From assembly GCF_002153425.1 (NCBI RefSeq), contig NZ_KZ119600.1:748418-812417 (forward strand): 64,000 nucleotides of DNA, given 5' to 3'. Under the pieces are notes generated by a model that was not told where the DNA came from, made no database searches, and saw only the letters and a list, made by a program, of their open reading frames with translations. Numbering within the stretch: position 1 is the first letter of the stretch; each line of letters opens with the position of its first letter. Position numbers and translations under genes: made by a program. Shown piece after piece: positions 45,823 through 58,305 of the stretch. Source of the stretch: Litchfieldia alkalitelluris (GTDB taxonomy: Bacteria; Bacillota; Bacilli; Bacillales; Salisediminibacteriaceae).

Positions 45823-46188
45823 TTATAATTCTGTATCTTTTTTAGTCATGAATTTTGCTGGGCTTAACTCTTCAGCTTCAATGACAATGGCAGTTAATCC
45901 AGTTTCCGTTGTTGTTTCGTGACCTTCTCCTTTTTTCCAAAAAGCTGCTTCGCCAGCTTTAATATGTACAGGTGGATCATTATCACTGCGGACCAAGCCT
46001 TCCCCTGAAACAATGAGAAGTAATTGGGGAACAACTGCCTCATGGAACCCGATAACCCCATTTGGCTCTAAGTGCATGCAACCAGTTTTAGTCAGACCGT
46101 CCGTCATAACGATCTGGGACATAATGAAATTAGAATGATGGTGAGTAACTTGCTTCCCAACCTCCTGATCGAACCTATAAATCTCCAA
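45823..46188 (-). CDS. Cupin-domain protein
   Basis: The 121-residue beta-barrel protein has cupin motif 1 near GVIGFHEAVVPQLLLIVSGEGLV (residues 45-67) and motif 2 near KAGEAAFWKKGEGHETTTE (residues 77-95). Metal-ligand positions are only partly kept (H49, E83, H90), so catalytic activity is uncertain. Single gene. Confidence 0.82.
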   Translation of the reverse strand: MEIYRFDQEVGKQVTHHHSNFIMSQIVMTDGLTKTGCMHLEPNGVIGFHEAVVPQLLLIVSGEGLVRSDNDPPVHIKAGEAAFWKKGEGHETTTETGLTAIVIEAEELSPAKFMTKKDTEL

Positions 46189-46435
46189 ACGGTTTTCCCC
46201 CTTCCCTTTTCGATAGTAAATTCTATAAAAAATGAGGTGAATCCTCTATTTATCATAGGGAATTTTTTTTATGTGATTTGGAGGGGCTGAAAAACTTTTA
46301 TGGCGACGTAAGAACTGGAGCCTCGTCTAGTCATTCAACATCTTATTAAAAATACTGTTATTTGTAAGCGTTTTCGTAATATAATTAAGAGAAGTAAAAC
46401 TTTTAACTGCAAACAAATTTATTGGAGGCGGGGGA

Positions 46436-47101
46436 ATGAATCGAAAATTATTGTTAGTTATTGTTCTTGCGGTATTGTTAGTGTTATTAGCCTGTGATAG
46501 TGGGACAAGCACTGATGTTGAACCTGAAGAAGAGGTGGGAGACACAACAGAAGAGGTTAATGAGGAGGAGAACGCTGGGGAAGGGGACAGTGATGCTGAA
46601 TCTGAAAATCCTGCTGAAGAGGAAGATGTAGCTGACTCCGAAGGTAAATCACAAGAGGAAGAGGCTGCAACGGAAGAAGAGGACCAAGAAGATGTCATTT
46701 ATAGCCTTGGAGAAACTGGAGTAATGAGCAGCCCCCATGGCGAGTACAATCTGACAGTGGAATCATTCGAATTTTTTACTGAATATGAAGGAGAAACACC
46801 CCTTAGTGGAATATTTTTAGCAGTAGATGTTGTTTTTGAAAACATTGGTAATGAGCCAATTAATGCAGAAATGATAACACGTGCAAATTTGTTCACAGAA
46901 GATGAAACGAGACGTGAAAACAACACCTCTTATGACTTCACAAATGATTTCACTGGTGAAATCGGTGTAGGAGAAACAATGGAAGGTAGAATTTGGTTTG
47001 ACCATAGGGATGAGGACCATTACGAGCTCGTCTTTGGTTATGGTGTCTCCCACCTATCAACAGTGTTAACATGGGAGTTTTCAGCGGAAGAGGCAAAATA
47101 A
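46436..47101 (+). CDS. Lipoprotein with acidic linker and DUF4352-like domain
   Basis: The 221-residue protein has a signal peptide with lipobox LLAC20, an extremely acidic linker (residues 25-85, mostly Glu, Asp, Ser, Thr), and a C-terminal immunoglobulin-like domain (GIFLAVDVVFENIGNEPINAE, then ETMEGRIWFD) of the DUF4352/telomeric-repeat-factor-like type common in Bacillus lipoproteins. Ribosome site ggaggcggggg. Function unknown. Confidence 0.82.
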   Translation: MNRKLLLVIVLAVLLVLLACDSGTSTDVEPEEEVGDTTEEVNEEENAGEGDSDAESENPAEEEDVADSEGKSQEEEAATEEEDQEDVIYSLGETGVMSSPHGEYNLTVESFEFFTEYEGETPLSGIFLAVDVVFENIGNEPINAEMITRANLFTEDETRRENNTSYDFTNDFTGEIGVGETMEGRIWFDHRDEDHYELVFGYGVSHLSTVLTWEFSAEEAK

Positions 47102-47120
47102 TGAGGTCAGCTCGAGTCAA

Positions 47121-47160
47121 AAAGTCTTCTCCTTGCTACAATGGAGGAGGCTTTTATTTT
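47121..47160. terminator. Terminator between convergent genes
   Basis: aaagtcttctcc pairs with ggaggaggcttt (two G-U pairs), followed by tatttttt on the plus strand. Confidence 0.78.
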
Positions 47161-47630
47161 TTCGCATACTTAAAAAACCACACATAGTACTTGCGAGAAA
47201 GAAAGAAAGTAATCCATAGTGAAATAAAACTCCAACTCCACTTCCATTTATTATATTTAATTAAGTCTGTACGCTTGAGAGCATAATACTCCAAAGCTGA
47301 AATACTTCCAGTAAAGACAAAATAATATAACCCCTTCACTAGAACTCCTTTAGACTGGGGATAACGCATATTGAACATTGCAGTAAGTGCAGGGAGTATA
47401 AAGTATTCAAAAGAAAAGCTGTTCTTTGATGCATATTTAAAAATTCGGACTGGATAACGAATGAGCTTTTTTTCGGTTACAAGTAGTCCTAGCAGCCATG
47501 TCAGAAATTGTGTAAATAGGAAAGGGATTTGTGCGTTTCTAAATTTCCCTTTTGGAACAAAGAGATATAGCAGTAAACTAGTGCCGATCCAAGAGCCCGT
47601 TATAATCGTCTTCTCTTTTGGATAACGCAT
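47154..47630 (-). CDS. CBO0543-family integral membrane protein
   Basis: The 158-residue protein has four hydrophobic segments. MRYPKEKTIITGSWIGTSLLLYLFVPKGKFR and ALEYYALKRTDLIKYNKWKWSWS match the CBO0543 family, which is widespread in spore-formers and of unknown function. aagggggatt lies 6 nt before the ATG. Confidence 0.75.
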   Translation of the reverse strand: MRYPKEKTIITGSWIGTSLLLYLFVPKGKFRNAQIPFLFTQFLTWLLGLLVTEKKLIRYPVRIFKYASKNSFSFEYFILPALTAMFNMRYPQSKGVLVKGLYYFVFTGSISALEYYALKRTDLIKYNKWKWSWSFISLWITFFLSRKYYVWFFKYAKK

Positions 47631-47724
47631 GGAATCCCCCTTACAATTATTGAGAACTAGTGCTTGCCCCTTGCCCTTCATAAGTTTATTTTTCACAAGC
47701 CCAAAGAAATTATTTGCAAATGCA

Positions 47725-47757
47725 AATAAAAACGAACTCCAAAATGTGGAATTCGTT
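47725..47757 (-). terminator. Intrinsic terminator of the MarR-type gene
   Basis: On the minus strand aacgaattcc pairs with ggagttcgtt, followed by tttttattt. Confidence 0.8.
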
Positions 47758-47779
47758 ACTTACGTTTGATTTGAAGGGT

Positions 47780-48292
47780 TTAAACAAGTTTTTCATTCTC
47801 AATATTCAAAGCTGACTTTGAAACCCATTCAGTATAATATTCACCTGTGAGACTGGCGCCTAATTTTGTTGTTATATGAGTGAGTTTGTTCAGGTCTTCT
47901 GGATCAATCTCCTCTAAAATTTTTGTGAACTGAAAATGATTTTCTGAGGCGTGGTCATCTATGTAATTACTTACAAGTGACCTTCCTTTGTCAGTTAGGC
48001 AGATATCTTTTGTCCGTGCATCTTTCCCTGATTTTAAAGTTACCATCCCAAGTTCCTCTAGTTTTCTTAACTGGCGAAAAACATTAGAAATGTCCGTTTG
48101 AAGGTGGACAGAGATTTTTGACATGGTTATGTTTGGGTCAAAATAAAGGTTCCATAATACGCGGAAGCAGGGGAATGAAATATTGTATTTACATAAAGAT
48201 TTTTTTATATCATTTTCTATGGACAAGTGTAGTCCCCTAAATAAAGCATAAATATAATAGCCTTTTGCAAACAATTCTTTTGGACTATCCAA
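47780..48292 (-). CDS. MarR-family transcriptional regulator
   Basis: The 170-residue winged-helix regulator has ITMSKISVHLQTDISNVFRQLRKLEELGMVTLKSGKDARTKDICLTDKGR (recognition helix and wing) between N- and C-terminal dimerisation helices. The long first helix and size resemble ScoC/Hpr-like Bacillus regulators. It lies next to the ABC/two-component cluster, separated by that cluster's terminator. Confidence 0.88.
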   Translation of the reverse strand: MDSPKELFAKGYYIYALFRGLHLSIENDIKKSLCKYNISFPCFRVLWNLYFDPNITMSKISVHLQTDISNVFRQLRKLEELGMVTLKSGKDARTKDICLTDKGRSLVSNYIDDHASENHFQFTKILEEIDPEDLNKLTHITTKLGASLTGEYYTEWVSKSALNIENEKLV

Positions 48293-48407
48293 CAGTATCC
48301 CTCCTAAGATTTTTCCGAAAGATGATGAGTAGTTGATCGCAGAGAGGTATATTATACGAACGGAATGATTGTATGTTTATTATCTCCAGTTCCATAAAAT
48401 GTAAACA

Positions 48408-48466
48408 CTAAAATAAGGAGCAATGGAAACCGCTCCATAACTAGTAGCGGTCATCCATTGCTCCTC
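48408..48466 (-). terminator. Intrinsic terminator of the FtsX-type ABC operon
   Basis: ggagcaatgg and ccattgctcc form a stem with an inner agcggt/accgct helix; a T-rich ttatttt follows on the minus strand. Confidence 0.8.
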
Positions 48467-48476
48467 CAAAAGGTGC

Positions 48477-51098
48477 CTATATATTCTCTTGTTTTAGAGT
48501 ATCAATTATATTTTCTTTCCTTACCTTTGAAGTAGAATACAGCATTGTTACACTAACGATACTGAAGACGGCAATAATTACTATGATAATACTTCCCCAT
48601 GGTATATCAAAGCCGAATGAGAATCCATCGGCGATAAAATAGTACATTAGATACATTATACCAATGCTTATTGGCAGTCCGTACAATAATGATTTTATGC
48701 CGTAAAAGATGCTTTCGTAATGAATCATTTTTCTGAATGACTTAGGGGTCATTCCAACTGACTTTAACATAGCAAATTCTCTTTTTCTCAGAGAAATACT
48801 AGTTGAAATGGTATTGAAAATATTAGCTACTGAAATTAATGTAATCAATACAATAAATCCATAAACGAAGATCGACATGATTAACATAAACTGACCATCT
48901 TGTTCACGCATTTCATGATAGTTGTATATACTCATGGAACCTGTTATAAGCTCATCTATTTGTTGGTGTGTTTCCGTAGGATCAGAGCTGTTAATGTATA
49001 AATAGTTACTAACTTCCATTTGAATCTCTTCAGATGAGTGGACTAGTTCTTGAAAAACTTGGTCTGAAACGATAATATCTAAGGTTCCTGGGTATCTGGA
49101 TCCTACCCCCATGGGATATATATCTGTCAGAACTTCCGTTTCTAGGGTCTCCATGAGTGTTGCATCTTCTGTATGCCAATCGATATGATAGAGGTCAATA
49201 GTGTCCCCTATCTGAAGCTTGATGGAATCTGTCTCAACAAATTGACCTGTATCCCAATCTTGATACGAGATTGTGTCAATGATAATGGCACCCAACTGAG
49301 CTGGATCATTTAAACGAGCTAGATCAGCTCCGATTACTTCCGAATATTCTTCTAAATATGCATCATTGAAGCCATGAATCGTTATTTGATAGTAATACTC
49401 TTCCTCTGGACCTTTAATTTCGTGGTCAACCCCATCATCCATCTCTAGTAATGGATCACTAACTTTTTCTTCCTCCACCCAAGACGACAGCGACATTCTT
49501 TTTATTTTTGAAAACTCAGTGATATCCTCTAACTGTGTGATAGCCTCAACAATTAATTCATCTTCTGCAGTCAGATCTTCACCAAGATAGACTTGAATAT
49601 CATAATTAATATCAGCCAACCACATGCCTGTAGATTTCTCTAATGCATGTGTAAAATAAGAGACACTTAAAAACAGAATAATACTGATGACTAATGAAAA
49701 TACAGTAACTTTATATTTTCGTTTATTACGTTTTAAATTTTTAAGCCCAATTTCAGCTTCCATGCCAAACAATTTACGGACGATCTTCGAGGTTTTGACA
49801 GCTTTACGGCTCAGTTTTACATCTGTTGTCTGGCGAATTGCATCAATGGCTGATATTTTTGATGCCTTCCTCGCTGGTAAATAGGTAGATATAAAGATCG
49901 TAATAATGGAAATGATACAAGCCGTTAAAATAGACCCAGATGTAACAACAGTTTCTAATTTTTCTGACGTTGCAAAAATGTCTGACATGATGCTGTTAAT
50001 GAAGGTAAAAGTGACCGCAATTCCTCCTATACCTGAAATGATTCCAATGGGAATACTAATTAAACCGATCACTGCCCCTTCAAAAAACACGGAATTCCGT
50101 TTTTGACGCTTGGTAGCTCCTACGCTAGAAAGCATACCTAGATGTCGTGAACGTTCAGAAACGGAAATTGCAAATGCATTGTAGATGAGTGCTACGGAAC
50201 CAATAATAATGATGGTTATGATAACTCCTGAAATACCATAGAGAGCTCCAATAGCACCTTCATTTCTTGAAACACCGTAGTACATAAGTAGGTTCCTATT
50301 ATAGTTAACTTGTTCTAGACTAATTTGATTATCTTCTGCCAGCTTTTCAGCATTTTCATAAAAGGAACGGTTAAGCTTTTCAAAAATAACAGAGGCACGA
50401 ACCGTTGTATCTGGTGTCAGTTCACCTTCATCTAAATAACTGATAACCGTATAGCCAGGTGACCAAGGTGTTTCCCAATTTGGGCGTTCCATCACACCGA
50501 CAACAGTAAAGGTTTCAGCAGTGATGTTTTCTAAGGTTTCTTTGTTTTCACCGTCTTCTCTACGAAAGGAAAAGGTATCATCCATTCCATAGATGTCTTC
50601 AATCTCACTGTATCTGTCACCGATTTCAAGGACAATCTCCTCACCAATGTCAAACTTCACTCCAGCAATTGCTTCAATTTCTCTAGAAACAATGATCTCA
50701 CCATTATTTTCAGGTAATCGACCTTCCACTATTGAAATGGGAAAACGATCGAAGCTACCCTCACTAAAATTCTTGATAAATAAATAAGGCCGATAATCTT
50801 GTTGACTTCCTTCCAATAGGGAGAACCCACTATCTTTTTGAATAAACAAATCATCGATGAGTGGACTTTCTCGAAGCTCATCTATTTGTGATGCGTTTAC
50901 TTCATTAAATTGTACGTGCCATTCCCCAGAGTTCTCAATTTCACCACGTTGCATTAAATCAAGGAAGGATACAGCTAGAGTAGCAACAGCAGTAACCATG
51001 GCAACGGAAATGATTGTTCCTATGATGGTTACAAGGGTGCGCCGTTTATTTTCCTTTAGATGTCGTAATGTAAGCCTGTTGACGATGTTCAGTTTCAT
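48477..51098 (-). CDS. FtsX-type ABC transporter permease (two FtsX domains)
   Basis: The 873-residue protein has an N-terminal membrane helix (residues 20-40), a large extracytoplasmic domain, three helices around 290-420, a second half repeating the pattern (helix at about 470, extracytoplasmic domain 490-735, three helices 745-860). Both halves contain the FtsX motif with LGMLSSVGATKRQ and FAMLKSVGMTPKS. This layout is typical of MacB-like or Vex-like transporters that export antimicrobial peptides or signal to a kinase. The ATPase gene overlaps by 4 nt. Confidence 0.9.
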   Translation of the reverse strand: MKLNIVNRLTLRHLKENKRRTLVTIIGTIISVAMVTAVATLAVSFLDLMQRGEIENSGEWHVQFNEVNASQIDELRESPLIDDLFIQKDSGFSLLEGSQQDYRPYLFIKNFSEGSFDRFPISIVEGRLPENNGEIIVSREIEAIAGVKFDIGEEIVLEIGDRYSEIEDIYGMDDTFSFRREDGENKETLENITAETFTVVGVMERPNWETPWSPGYTVISYLDEGELTPDTTVRASVIFEKLNRSFYENAEKLAEDNQISLEQVNYNRNLLMYYGVSRNEGAIGALYGISGVIITIIIIGSVALIYNAFAISVSERSRHLGMLSSVGATKRQKRNSVFFEGAVIGLISIPIGIISGIGGIAVTFTFINSIMSDIFATSEKLETVVTSGSILTACIISIITIFISTYLPARKASKISAIDAIRQTTDVKLSRKAVKTSKIVRKLFGMEAEIGLKNLKRNKRKYKVTVFSLVISIILFLSVSYFTHALEKSTGMWLADINYDIQVYLGEDLTAEDELIVEAITQLEDITEFSKIKRMSLSSWVEEEKVSDPLLEMDDGVDHEIKGPEEEYYYQITIHGFNDAYLEEYSEVIGADLARLNDPAQLGAIIIDTISYQDWDTGQFVETDSIKLQIGDTIDLYHIDWHTEDATLMETLETEVLTDIYPMGVGSRYPGTLDIIVSDQVFQELVHSSEEIQMEVSNYLYINSSDPTETHQQIDELITGSMSIYNYHEMREQDGQFMLIMSIFVYGFIVLITLISVANIFNTISTSISLRKREFAMLKSVGMTPKSFRKMIHYESIFYGIKSLLYGLPISIGIMYLMYYFIADGFSFGFDIPWGSIIIVIIAVFSIVSVTMLYSTSKVRKENIIDTLKQENI

Positions 51099-51778
51099 TT
51101 TCGTATCACCTCATCTTTGGCAATCATGCCGTCCTCGATGGAGATGACCCGATCAGCTTGAAGTGCAATTTGCTCATCATGAGTAATGACAATGAGAGTT
51201 TGATTGTGCTTCTTGTTAAAAAGCTTTAATAGATCAATAATTTCACCACTGTTTTTACTATCTAAGTTACCAGTCGGTTCATCAGCAAGCATGATAGATG
51301 GATTACTGATAAGTGCTCGTCCAATGGATACGCGCTGCTGTTGTCCGCCAGAAAGCTGATTCGGTAAATGATTGAGTCGATCTTTTAAGTTAAGGACATT
51401 AACGATGTTTTCAAGCTGCTTTTGATCCACTTTATGTTGATCGAGTAGGAGGGGAAGCGTTATGTTTTCCTCCACTGTAAGTATCGGAATAAGATTATAA
51501 AATTGATAAATAAGACCAATTTGTCTGCGGCGGAAAATAGCAAGCTGCGTTTCATTTAAATCATAAATATCCGTGTTTTCAACATAGACCTTTCCACTTG
51601 ATGGTCTATCTACACCTCCTAACATGTGAAGGAGTGTGGATTTACCAGATCCCGATGGGCCGATGATGGCAACAAACTCTCCTTTATTTACGGTGAAGGA
51701 TACGTCGTTGAGTGCCTTCACTGCTGTTTCTCCTTTTCCGTACACTTTAGACAGATTTTCAACTCTTAATATTTCCAT
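51095..51778 (-). CDS. ABC transporter ATPase (LolD/MacB/BceA type)
   Basis: The 227-residue ATPase has Walker [11 protein letters not shown]-loop [18 protein letters not shown], signature [15 protein letters not shown] and Walker [13 protein letters not shown], typical of MacB/LolD ATPases that drive FtsX-type permeases. The start after ttggaggtc is preferred over a longer frame. ATGA overlap couples it to the permease. Confidence 0.93.
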   Translation of the reverse strand: MEILRVENLSKVYGKGETAVKALNDVSFTVNKGEFVAIIGPSGSGKSTLLHMLGGVDRPSSGKVYVENTDIYDLNETQLAIFRRRQIGLIYQFYNLIPILTVEENITLPLLLDQHKVDQKQLENIVNVLNLKDRLNHLPNQLSGGQQQRVSIGRALISNPSIMLADEPTGNLDSKNSGEIIDLLKLFNKKHNQTLIVITHDEQIALQADRVISIEDGMIAKDEVIRK

Positions 51779-51916
51779 TTGATGACCTCCAATTTTCTTG
51801 TTAGTTTGAGTGTATCTGTCTAAGGTGACTTTACAGTGACTCTTAAGTGACAATTTAGTCACTTTATGATGACTTAGAAAATTTAATCATCTAACTATGA
51901 TGTTGATTTTGCTTTA

Positions 51917-52023
51917 GATTACTCGCTTTCCGCGGGCAATGCTTCAGCCTCCTCCTTCGCATAAACCGAGCTCACTGCGGGGTCTTCAGCTATTGCTTTT
52001 CCCGCAGGAGTCTCGAATCTTTC
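51917..52023 (+). repeat. Dispersed GC-rich intergenic element, well-preserved copy
   Basis: Begins tactcgctttccgcgggc, continues with cttcagcctcctcc, tgcggggtcttcagc and cccgcaggagtctcg. The ggg/ccc blocks form an extended imperfect palindrome. It sits in the 350-bp gap between the ABC genes and the kinase gene, which may therefore be in separate transcripts. Confidence 0.75.
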
Positions 52024-52128
52024 TCAAAATCAACTACTATCTAAAAATATAAGTCAATCACTTTCTTTTTCTAATGGACCGAGTAGGAAGGAGGACTGTC
52101 GATGCAAGAAACGTCACTTACTACCAAG

Positions 52129-53130
52129 TTACACCACTTGTTTGTAAAACTTGAGCCGGAATTCTGTTCCTAGGTCTAATTTTTTTACTTCAATGGTGCC
52201 ATCTTGACTTTTTACAATAGTATTTGCCATGGCTAGTCCAATACCCACACTCTCATCACTAGCATGCTTTCCTTTGAAGAAACGTTTGAATATGTAGGGA
52301 AGCTCATCCTTTGGAATTCCCTTTCCTGTATCTGAAATAATGATTTCTGTAAAAAGGGGGTTCTCTGCATAGCTCACATCAATCTTTCCACCATTGGGAG
52401 TGTGCTCTACACAGTTTTTTAAAATATTTATAATAGCTTCAGCGGTCCAATTTAAATCACCAAGAAAAGTAGTGTTATCTTCTCCAGCCATGACAAGGGT
52501 TTGTTCCTTAATTTCCATCGGAATGAGAAGGGGAGCTGTTGCCTTTTTCAATAATTCTTTAACAGAAACCAACTCCTTCTTAAATTGAATTGTTCCAGCG
52601 TCCATTTTCGACAGCTTAAGTAAGGAGGTAACAAGCCAATCAATTCGCTCCAGCTGTACTTGAATATTACGAGTGAATTCCATTCGTTTTTCATCAGAAA
52701 GATTGGCCGAGCTTAGTAGATCAGACATAACTGTCATGGAAGTGATTGGTGTTTTTAGCTGGTGTGAAATATCTGAAATGGCATTAGTTAATGTTGCCTT
52801 ATCCGATAAGAGGTGAGACCGTTGCTCTGATAACATGATCGTCACCTTGTACATTTCGTTTTTTAGAATGCTTAATTCACCTTCCTCATTATCTCTCACA
52901 TCTAAACCATAGTCTCCAGCGCTTATTTTTCGAAGATATCCTGACAGCTTCTCTATGTGGCGGTATCTCCATGCTGTGAAAAAGAAGGTACAGCTAATCA
53001 AAATCAGAGAAAGGCTACCGATAAGAATTGCAGCACCTAAGGAGAAAAAAATCGTTGCAATTACCACGCCAAGGGAAGCGACTACTATCATCACGAGTAG
53101 GAGCAAACGAAACTCTCGATTACGCATCAT
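52129..53130 (-). CDS. Intramembrane-type sensor histidine kinase
   Basis: The 333-residue kinase has two membrane helices (residues 8-50) with almost no extracellular loop, a HAMP-like linker, a dimerisation domain with the phospho-acceptor His in ISDISHQLKTPI, and an HATPase domain with N box ILKNCVEH, G boxes DTGKGIPKDE and GIGLAM. The lack of a sensor domain and the neighbouring FtsX transporter suggest the transporter relays the signal, as in Bce or Vex/VncS modules. The start is one of two adjacent ATGs. Confidence 0.9.
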   Translation of the reverse strand: MMRNREFRLLLLVMIVVASLGVVIATIFFSLGAAILIGSLSLILISCTFFFTAWRYRHIEKLSGYLRKISAGDYGLDVRDNEEGELSILKNEMYKVTIMLSEQRSHLLSDKATLTNAISDISHQLKTPITSMTVMSDLLSSANLSDEKRMEFTRNIQVQLERIDWLVTSLLKLSKMDAGTIQFKKELVSVKELLKKATAPLLIPMEIKEQTLVMAGEDNTTFLGDLNWTAEAIINILKNCVEHTPNGGKIDVSYAENPLFTEIIISDTGKGIPKDELPYIFKRFFKGKHASDESVGIGLAMANTIVKSQDGTIEVKKLDLGTEFRLKFYKQVV

Positions 53131-53131
53131 G

Positions 53132-53824
53132 TTAATCACCAACCTTATAGCCTAAACCACGGATGGTTTTTATGAGAGTAGGCTGATGTGGATCGTCCTC
53201 CAGTTTCTCACGGAGGCGTTTAATGTAGACAGTTAAGGTATTATCATTGACGTAATCCCCAGCCACATCCCAAATCCGCTCGAGTAGTTGGTTTCTTGTA
53301 AGAACTTGTCCAATGTGATTGGAAAAAATTAGAAGTAACCTATATTCTAAGGCTGTAACGATGATTTCTTGATTGTTCTTATAGACCTTTCCCTCCAATG
53401 TATTAACAAGAATGTTTTCTGGTAGAGTTATGGTGGCGGAGGCGTTCGTCTTTGATTCTTTATTGTAGCGCCTCAACACTGACTTGATCCGTGATAAGAG
53501 TTCTCGGATTCTAAATGGCTTTGTGATGTAGTCATCAGCTCCCATATCAAGACCCATAACGACGTTAACTTCTTCATCCATGACTGTTAAAAATATGACG
53601 GGAATATCCTTTTCCTGTTTCACAAGCTTACAAAGCTCGTACCCTGTTCCATCAGGTAAAGACAAATCAAATAAGCATAGGTCTATGCTAGATTTTTCTC
53701 TTGCCCAAGTCGCTTTTGCTGATGCAATATCATGACAAAGAATCGTGTTATATTGTTCCTGCTCGAGTGAGTATTCTAATCCTGAAGCAATTGTTTTATC
53801 ATCTTCCACAAGGAGTATGTTCAT
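53132..53824 (-). CDS. OmpR-family response regulator
   Basis: The 230-residue regulator has a receiver domain with EDD pocket and phospho-acceptor D53 in FDLSLPDG, K near residue 104 in ITKPFRIREL, and a winged helix (about 135-228) ending TLIKTIRGLGYKV. It is followed after 1 nt by the kinase gene. Target: probably the FtsX-type ABC operon. Confidence 0.95.
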   Translation of the reverse strand: MNILLVEDDKTIASGLEYSLEQEQYNTILCHDIASAKATWAREKSSIDLCLFDLSLPDGTGYELCKLVKQEKDIPVIFLTVMDEEVNVVMGLDMGADDYITKPFRIRELLSRIKSVLRRYNKESKTNASATITLPENILVNTLEGKVYKNNQEIIVTALEYRLLLIFSNHIGQVLTRNQLLERIWDVAGDYVNDNTLTVYIKRLREKLEDDPHQPTLIKTIRGLGYKVGD

Positions 53825-54087
53825 GTTTATCCCCCAAACTGATCATTTAATTACGAACTAGCAAAGCTTAATGTTGAACTAGTTAAATTTATAATCTTAT
53901 CATATTGGATAATGGACCAATTCTCTAGCCTTGCGGGAAAATAGTTTTGTATTTGGAGTTAACAGGATTGCTATAGGGGTGGGGGACGGGGAAATCTAGA
54001 CGGATTGGTATGCAATATTCATTGTATAAGCACTTCGCGGATATATATCTTTATGAATTATCATCGTAAATAGATAGGGGGGAATTA

Positions 54088-54255
54088 TTATTTTAGTTTT
54101 CTCTCCATATCTTCTACTTTTGTTTTTAATTCAGTCAATTGTTTAGCAATTTCTTCGAGCCTTTTCTCTTGATACCTTTGAGAGCGCTCAAGAGACATCA
54201 GTCCTAAAAAGATAATTATAATAACAAATATAATAACACCTATAATAACGTTCAC
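54088..54255 (-). CDS. Small membrane coiled-coil protein, GTG start
   Basis: A 55-residue protein: one hydrophobic helix VNVIIGVIIFVIIIIFLGLM, then SLERSQRYQEKRLEEIAKQLTELK and KVEDMERKLK, a charged coiled coil. The layout is that of the three paralogues at 32.7-33.8 kb. ggaaagg lies about 10 nt before the GTG. The rest of the gap from 53825 to 54491 shows nothing else. Confidence 0.55.
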   Translation of the reverse strand: MNVIIGVIIFVIIIIFLGLMSLERSQRYQEKRLEEIAKQLTELKTKVEDMERKLK

Positions 54256-54491
54256 GTATAACAACCTTTCCTTATTTATTTCTTCTTCAATAATGTATTC
54301 TCAAAACCTTAGAATATCTGTAACTAAACTTGCATTTTTATATATGAAGGGAGGGCGGTGACGACATCGATAATTTGAAATGGACGATATATCGCCACCG
54401 ACTTTGTCTCCCAGCATAAAGAAAATCTACGAATCTGAATCTGTAACAATATAAGCAGGGGTATACTTATTTAACAGTAACCAATATTAAG

Positions 54492-56868
<2,377 letters not shown>

Positions 56869-57052
56869 ACTCACAACAATTATATTAAATTGTTACATAG
56901 AAAATACCAATTAAATCAATACCTGTCAATATTTATTTATTAGAAAATTAAAATTAGTGGTTTTATAGTGAAAAATCAATTAATGTGAAGCCTTTCACGT
57001 CCCTGTGAAGTATAATTAACAAATATATGTATTGGGAGGAGTTGTGTAGTAA

Positions 57053-58243
57053 GTGAAGAAAAAGAAATCAGAAATCATCACTTTAGTCATATTTTTGGTT
57101 GTGGGAGGTATTGTTGGATTTTTTGGAGCTGGATTTTTATTAGAACTAGATTTTCCGGAAGAGCTGACAGCACTGCCTGTTTACGTGAATTATTTAGTAA
57201 TCATCTTTACATACTTGTTGGCATTAACAGTTCATGAATTAGGGCACGCAATTAGTTTTGCCCGAAACGGATTAAGTGTTAGGGCTGTAGCCATTACATT
57301 CTTCTTTTTTATCAAGCGAAATGGGAGATGGAAAATTGAATTTAACCCGAACAACGTTACTTTTATGGGAGGAATTGCTGTTCCTGACCTTAAATCGGTT
57401 AAAGGTGAAGAAGAGTTAATAAAGCATCAGAAGGGATATGCGCGAGCATTAATTGCAGGTCCGTTGGCATCACTTTATTTATGGGTAGTTGGGTCAGGGA
57501 TTGCAGTACTAATTATTACAATTTCATCTAATGTGTATCTTCAATCAACCATGTTTACTTTTGGACTATCCTTATTATTTATTACATTGTTCTTTTTAGG
57601 AAGTAGCTTTATTAAATCGGAAAGTGCTATCGGAGACTTCCCAGCCTATAATTTAGCTAAGAAAAATCGTTTTTTTACAGGAATGCAATTATATCAATAT
57701 GCAGCATTTTCAACAGACTATGAAAAAACAAGGCGTAGTAACACTTACTTGAAGAGGTACCTTATTAATGAGTTATCTCAAAAATTAAAGGAAGAAGACA
57801 CCCATATATACACATTAGCCCTTTTAGAAACCTTTATCATGGAGTTTCTAGTGGGTAAAGAGAAGGAAATACCGAAAGTGGTGCTAGACTATGTGGAGTT
57901 CATAATAGCAGGTGAAAAGAGGTATTCTAAGTTGGGTCAAACGGAAATGGGACTTGCGATTATTTTTAGAATCATTCAGCTATTATATTCCATTGGTGAT
58001 GAGGAAAAAGCAGAGAAAATGTACGAAGAATTAAAGGTTACCCATAAGCAAAAGACGGCAATGCGCAATTACTTTTATAAGCAAATTGCTCACATGTTTG
58101 GAATAGAAGATAATACGGAGTTTTTAAATGAGAAGAAAAATATAAACATTTCTCCTGCACATGGAATTTGGAAGGTTTTTGAAGGTTATTATGAAGATGA
58201 AATGCTATTTAATGAGAAAATTAGTTTGAAGAGAAGTAGCTGA
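57053..58243 (+). CDS. M50-family intramembrane metalloprotease-like protein
   Basis: The 396-residue protein has about five membrane helices in residues 1-200. The zinc motif is VHELGHA (H-E-x-x-H) in helix 2, with a possible third ligand in IGDFPAYN (near residue 205). The C-terminal 190 residues are soluble and helical, resembling TPR-like repeats (EEKAEKMYEELKVTHKQKT). GTG start with gggagga 12 nt upstream. Possibly regulates a membrane substrate; none is identifiable nearby. Confidence 0.82.
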   Translation: MKKKKSEIITLVIFLVVGGIVGFFGAGFLLELDFPEELTALPVYVNYLVIIFTYLLALTVHELGHAISFARNGLSVRAVAITFFFFIKRNGRWKIEFNPNNVTFMGGIAVPDLKSVKGEEELIKHQKGYARALIAGPLASLYLWVVGSGIAVLIITISSNVYLQSTMFTFGLSLLFITLFFLGSSFIKSESAIGDFPAYNLAKKNRFFTGMQLYQYAAFSTDYEKTRRSNTYLKRYLINELSQKLKEEDTHIYTLALLETFIMEFLVGKEKEIPKVVLDYVEFIIAGEKRYSKLGQTEMGLAIIFRIIQLLYSIGDEEKAEKMYEELKVTHKQKTAMRNYFYKQIAHMFGIEDNTEFLNEKKNINISPAHGIWKVFEGYYEDEMLFNEKISLKRSS

Positions 58244-58300
58244 TTATGTCAGCCAGTTAACACGAGGAGAAGTGCTCACTCAATTGAATGAATAACCGTA

Positions 58301-58305
58301 GAAAT
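58301..58305. other. Left target-site duplication of the IS element (gaaat)
   Basis: gaaat directly flanks the left inverted repeat; the same 5 bp follow the right inverted repeat at 60239-60243. Confidence 0.75.
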
